A program made the position numbers and the translations under genes. A DNA stretch of 18,379 nt. Source: Thermodesulfobacteriota bacterium (lineage in GTDB: Bacteria > Desulfobacterota_D > UBA1144 > Nemesobacterales > UBA2774). Shown piece by piece: positions 15,226 through 18,379 of this stretch (positions are counted from its first letter, which is position 1; every line of letters starts with the position of its first letter). Location of the stretch: contig JBCCIH010000018.1 in the NCBI GenBank assembly GCA_039028315.1, positions 1 through 18,379 of the forward strand, read 5' to 3'. The notes beneath the pieces are model-generated. The model was given only the letters and a program-made list of their open reading frames with translations, was not told the DNA's origin and searched no databases.

Positions 15226-16386
15226 ATGAAGAAAGTATATCTTGATTATAATGCTACAACGCCAATAGACCCAAGGGTTATTGAGGAAATGCTTCCCTAT
15301 TTATCTGAGCACCACGGAAATCCTTCCAGCATTCACTCATATGGCAGGCAAGCTAAAAAGGGTCTTGATGATTCAAGAGAACAAGTAGCTCAGCTTCTTA
15401 ATTGCAGTGCAAAAGAGGTAATGTTTACATCAGGAGGAAGCGAGGGAGCAAATTTTGCAATTAAAAGTGCAGCCCTAGGAAGCCTTAAAGAAAAAGGTAA
15501 TCACATAATCACCACAAAGGTTGAACACGAGTGTGTTCTCGAATCATTTCACTACTTAGAAAAACAGGGGTACGAGACCACATATCTTGATGTTAATTCC
15601 GATGGACAGATCGATATTGACGAGCTTCGAGACAGCATATCAGATAAAACGATCTTGGTCTCATGCATCTATGCCAATAATGAGACAGGTGTCATATCTC
15701 CCATAGAAGAAATTGCCAGCATCGTAAAAGAGCAAGGTATTGCCTTTCATACTGATGCGGTTCAAGCAGCGGGCAAGCTGCCCATAGATGTAGAGAAAAT
15801 ACCTGCCGACTTTCTTTCTATTTCAGCGCATAAATACTACGGCCCAAAAGCAGTAGGAGTGCTCTATATAAGAGACGATTTTTCTCAGAAAGTCACTCTG
15901 CCTGCACAGATTCACGGGGGTGGTCAGGAAAGGGGCAAACGCTCTGGAACTGAGAATATTGCAGGTATTGTAGGGCTTGGGTACGCAAGCAATCTAGCTT
16001 GTAGAGAAATGAGCTCTGATCAATCTAAAATAGGCGAGCTTAGGAATAAACTGTTAAATGAAATAAGTGCTAATATTAAGGGAGTAAAAATAAACGGCTC
16101 GATGGATAAAATTCTATGGAATACACTTAACATCAGCATAGAAGGAGTTAGGGGCGATTCTCTTGCAATGAATTTAGATATTGAAGGTGTGGCCGTATCC
16201 ACTGGTTCAGCATGCTCAGAGGGTGCAATTGATCCATCACACGTGCTGGCGGCAATGGGACTGTCAAAAAAAGATGCTTCTTCCTCCATAAGGCTCAGCC
16301 TTGGCAGGTTCACAAGTTTAGAAGATATTGACTATGTAGCTTCAGTTATGCCTAAGGTTGTAGATAGGATTAGAAGCGTGTCGTAA
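15226..16386 (+). CDS. iscS: Cysteine desulfurase, NifS/IscS group
   Basis: PLP enzyme that takes sulfur from cysteine as an enzyme persulfide for Fe-S clusters and thiolated tRNA. The 386-aa protein has YLDYNATTPIDPRV (5-18), SGGSEGANFAI (69-79), the cofactor-stacking H101 in VEHECV, NNETGVISP (151-159), D177 in HTDAVQAAGK, the PLP lysine K203 in SISAHKYYGPKAVG (198-211), HGGGQERGKRSGTEN (230-244) and catalytic C330 in STGSACSEG on the long mobile loop of group I enzymes. It lacks the extended C-terminus of E. coli IscS, so a NifS-like housekeeping desulfurase is equally possible. ATG follows the oxyR TAG with no gap and has no good ribosome site (GGAGG is about 30 nt away), so translation probably depends on oxyR. 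No iscU or other Fe-S assembly gene is nearby. It ends 1 nt from the convergent argC. Confidence 0.93.
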   Translation: MKKVYLDYNATTPIDPRVIEEMLPYLSEHHGNPSSIHSYGRQAKKGLDDSREQVAQLLNCSAKEVMFTSGGSEGANFAIKSAALGSLKEKGNHIITTKVEHECVLESFHYLEKQGYETTYLDVNSDGQIDIDELRDSISDKTILVSCIYANNETGVISPIEEIASIVKEQGIAFHTDAVQAAGKLPIDVEKIPADFLSISAHKYYGPKAVGVLYIRDDFSQKVTLPAQIHGGGQERGKRSGTENIAGIVGLGYASNLACREMSSDQSKIGELRNKLLNEISANIKGVKINGSMDKILWNTLNISIEGVRGDSLAMNLDIEGVAVSTGSACSEGAIDPSHVLAAMGLSKKDASSSIRLSLGRFTSLEDIDYVASVMPKVVDRIRSVS

Positions 16387-16387
16387 A

Positions 16388-17428
16388 TTAGGGAAATACA
16401 GGTGATACATCTATTGAGGTGGTTTCCTCAATGCCAAGCATCACATTCATATTTTGAATTGCCTGACCTGAGGCGCCTTTAACCAGATTATCGATAACTG
16501 ACACAATCACAGCGCTGTGTCCCGAACCTATTACCTTAATCCCTATATCGCAAAAATTTGATCCGCGAACCTGCTTGGTTGAAGGATAGACACCTTCCTC
16601 GCAGATTCTTACAAACTTCTCCCCATGGTAGTGATCTTTGTAAATACTTATCAGCTTTTTGGTTGTGAGCTTCTTTTTAAGATTCACATATATTGTCGAT
16701 AAAATTCCCCTGTCCATAGGGATTAGGTGAGGAGTGAAAGTAACATCTACCTTTAATCCTGAATAATTGGACAGAGCTTCTTCAATCTCCGGCATGTGGC
16801 GGTGCTCGCCAACTTTGTATGCTTTTAGCCCCTCGTTTACCTCAGAGAAGTGATAGCCAAGCGATGGGGAGCGGCCAGCGCCCGATACGCCGGACTTAGA
16901 ATCGACAATTATTGATGACTCGTCAGCTAGTTTATTCTTAACAAGTGGAGCTGTACCCAATATAGAAGAAGTCGGATAACACCCTGGGTTTGCTACGAGT
17001 TTTGCTTTTCTAACTTCTTCCCTATTTAGCTCAGTGATCCCATATACAGCTTTCTTTATTAACTCGGGACATGGATGTACTCCATACCATTTTTTATAAT
17101 TTTTATTGCTTATTCTAAAATCAGCACCCAAATCGACTATTTTCACGTCCCGATCATAGAGCTGCTTAATAATAGATGCAGATGTTCCGTGGGGAAGTGC
17201 GGCAAAGATAACATCAACGTCTTTTGGTATGGATTTTGTCTTAAGCGGCTTTAGCTCAAGATCAATCAGTCCTTTGAGGTGAGGAAAAACATCAGAGATC
17301 TTTTGCCCCGCATGCTTTTCTGCAGTTAAATGAGTTATTTCAACATTTGGGTGCAGTAGCAAAAACCTAAGTAAATCGCTCCCTGTATATCCGCTTGCTC
17401 CAAGCACGGCAACCTTTTTAATATCCAT
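16388..17428 (-). CDS. argC: N-acetyl-gamma-glutamyl-phosphate reductase
   Basis: Third step of arginine synthesis: reduces N-acetylglutamyl phosphate to the semialdehyde with NADPH. The 346-aa protein has the N-terminal Rossmann GASGYTGSDLLR (10-21), ALPHGTSA (77-84), VDLGADFR (98-105), the catalytic VANPGCYPTSS (145-155; C150) and VGEHRHMPEIEE (206-217; the conserved active-site His in HRHMPE). C-terminal features VTFTPHLIPMDRGI and the late GASGQAIQNMN are as expected. Start ATG at 17428 gives the normal N-terminus, though no ribosome site is clear upstream. It stands alone on this strand between iscS and gap, divergent from gap by 204 nt. Paired with argH at the window's left end, it shows that arginine genes are scattered in this genome. 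Confidence 0.97.
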   Translation of the reverse strand: MDIKKVAVLGASGYTGSDLLRFLLLHPNVEITHLTAEKHAGQKISDVFPHLKGLIDLELKPLKTKSIPKDVDVIFAALPHGTSASIIKQLYDRDVKIVDLGADFRISNKNYKKWYGVHPCPELIKKAVYGITELNREEVRKAKLVANPGCYPTSSILGTAPLVKNKLADESSIIVDSKSGVSGAGRSPSLGYHFSEVNEGLKAYKVGEHRHMPEIEEALSNYSGLKVDVTFTPHLIPMDRGILSTIYVNLKKKLTTKKLISIYKDHYHGEKFVRICEEGVYPSTKQVRGSNFCDIGIKVIGSGHSAVIVSVIDNLVKGASGQAIQNMNVMLGIEETTSIDVSPVFP

Positions 17429-17632
17429 GGAAATTGAAAATATCAGGGAAAATTATCAAATACAAGTATTTATTAAATTTTACAGTGTATTGAGGTGTTT
17501 AGAATCTCAAAAAATTCTTGAGGATTTTTGAGTAAGCACATTCTTGACAGAACCTAAGGAGGAGGTAATTTTTAGCATCTGCACAATCATTACACGCTGC
17601 TTTGCAGCAGCAATTTCTGGAGGAATTTATCA
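17429..17632 (+). promoter_or_regulatory. gap: argC-gap intergenic region and gap leader
   Basis: No gene is seen in these 204 nt. In order: TTGAG at 17490-17494, 17518-17522 and 17528-17532, with the inverse CTCAA at 17506-17510; an 8-bp inverted repeat CTCAAAAA (17506-17513) / TTTTTGAG (17525-17532); a perfect -35 TTGACA (17544-17549) without a convincing -10 (best TAATTT at 17566); a strong ribosome-site-like TAAGGAGGAGGT (17555-17566) with no ATG after it; a 6-bp hairpin GCTGCT-TTGC-AGCAGC (17596-17611); and the real ribosome site GGAGGA (17619-17624), 8 nt before the gap ATG. A gap promoter with an untranslated leader is likely; its exact position is uncertain. Confidence 0.45.
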
Positions 17633-18379
17633 ATGTCTATTAAGGTCGGAATTAACGGATTTGGAAGGATAGGAAGGAACCTTCTTCGCATCGGACTTGA
17701 GCGCGAAGGCATAGAATTTGTTGGAATAAATGATATTTCTGACTCTCAAACACTGACCCATCTGTTTAAGTATGACTCTATCTTTGGTCCTTACAAAGGC
17801 GATGTAAAGTCTGAAAACGGACATATGATTATAGACGGAAAACCAATTAAAATTTTCTCAGAAAGAAATCCTGCAAATATACCTTGGGATGAAGTGGGTG
17901 CAGAGTTGGTGGCAGAGTCCAGCGGAGTTTTTAGAAGCAAAGAGGAAGTCTCAGCTCATTTTGGAGAAACTGTAAAAAAAGTGCTTATAACAGCTCCGGC
18001 AAAAGGGGAGATCGATTTTACTGCAGTACTAGGGGCAAATGAAGCTGACTACGACAACGAAAAGCACAATATCATCTCAAACGCTTCCTGCACTACAAAC
18101 TGTTTTTCAATGATAGTAAAAGTTATTCATGAAAATTTTGGTATCAAAAAAGGACAAATGACAACAATTCACTCATATACAAATGACCAGCAAATATTAG
18201 ATGCTCCGCATAAAGATTTAAGAAGGGCAAGGGCTGCGGCGCTTTCAATAATACCAACCAGCACCGGAGCCGCTAGCGCTATAAAGCTAGTATTCCCTGA
18301 GCTTGAGGGAAAAATGGAAGCTGTTGCTATGAGAGTTCCTACTGCTGATGTGTCAGTTGTAGATTTTGCTGTGGAAGTG
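17633..18379 (+). CDS. gap: Glyceraldehyde-3-phosphate dehydrogenase, type I, partial (3' end beyond window)
   Basis: Oxidises and phosphorylates glyceraldehyde-3-phosphate to 1,3-bisphosphoglycerate with NAD(P); glycolysis. The 249 visible codons are about three quarters of the usual ~335 aa. Seen: VGINGFGRIGRNLLR (5-19), GINDISD (31-37) where the acidic residue favours NAD, ITAPAKGE (119-126), active-site SNASCTTNC (149-157; C153), TTIHSYTNDQ (177-186; H180), the inorganic-phosphate STGAASA (210-216) and MRVPTADVSVVD (233-244). ATG 17633 follows GGAGGA by 8 nt. The frame is open to the window edge. A downstream pgk would be usual but is out of view. Together with glucokinase it indicates a working glycolytic or gluconeogenic route. 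Confidence 0.97.
   Translation, partial: MSIKVGINGFGRIGRNLLRIGLEREGIEFVGINDISDSQTLTHLFKYDSIFGPYKGDVKSENGHMIIDGKPIKIFSERNPANIPWDEVGAELVAESSGVFRSKEEVSAHFGETVKKVLITAPAKGEIDFTAVLGANEADYDNEKHNIISNASCTTNCFSMIVKVIHENFGIKKGQMTTIHSYTNDQQILDAPHKDLRRARAAALSIIPTSTGAASAIKLVFPELEGKMEAVAMRVPTADVSVVDFAVEV

Noticed and set aside
17630..17824. Minus-strand open frame of 64 codons
   Set aside because: It covers the N-terminal NAD-binding part of gap, which is clearly the real gene on the plus strand.
1..18379. CRISPR arrays, tRNA or rRNA genes, insertion sequences, toxin-antitoxin or phage genes
   Set aside because: No regularly spaced repeats, cloverleaf with CCA-end pattern, rRNA-like conserved blocks or transposase motifs were seen. 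All gaps are under about 210 nt and were read on both strands.

Overview
The window is a gene-dense, AT-rich stretch of a bacterial chromosome with seventeen protein genes and no RNA genes, insertion sequences, phage genes or CRISPR array that I can see. The gene set (IHF alpha next to pheT, OxyR with KatG, IscS/NifS-type desulfurase, TreT-type trehalose synthase, acetylated arginine pathway) suggests a Gram-negative, oxygen-exposed bacterium. It could be a deep-branching or formerly deltaproteobacterial lineage, but that placement is only an inference. Intergenic gaps are short, and all three convergent gene pairs meet within 2 nt or overlap.

Layout. 1-3496 (all leftward): a DUF5752-like protein, TreT-like trehalose synthase, Bcp/PrxQ peroxiredoxin and argH, which runs off the left edge. 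Three of these four use TTG starts. 3569-6008: a nitroreductase (+) converging on a sucrase/ferredoxin-like thioredoxin-fold protein (-), then a ROK glucokinase (+). 6011-10734 (leftward): pheT, ihfA, a DUF502 membrane protein and tilS, tightly packed; pheS is absent from the expected place upstream of pheT. 10869-14206 (leftward): a zinc-independent NADPH oxidoreductase and katG, separated by a terminator. 14326-16386 (rightward): oxyR, interrupted by one in-frame TAA, then directly a cysteine desulfurase. 16388-17428 (leftward): argC. 17633-end (rightward): GAPDH, cut by the right edge.

The most informative segment is the katG/oxyR region. The intergenic space carries a nearly perfect four-half-site OxyR operator (15 of 16 half-site bases) placed to activate a katG promoter with a consensus -10 and poor -35. 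The adjacent OxyR gene keeps both redox cysteines at positions 199 and 208, yet codon 126, where E. coli OxyR has Glu, is TAA. This is either a very recent knock-out or a base error. The other genes are mostly housekeeping: arginine synthesis (argH, argC), translation (pheT, tilS), glycolysis and sugar use (glucokinase, GAPDH, TreT), and peroxide defence and redox (bcp, katG, oxyR, nitroreductase, ferredoxin-like protein, oxidoreductase). I did not find a convincing new multi-gene system. The least understood unit is the DUF5752-like/TreT coupled pair.
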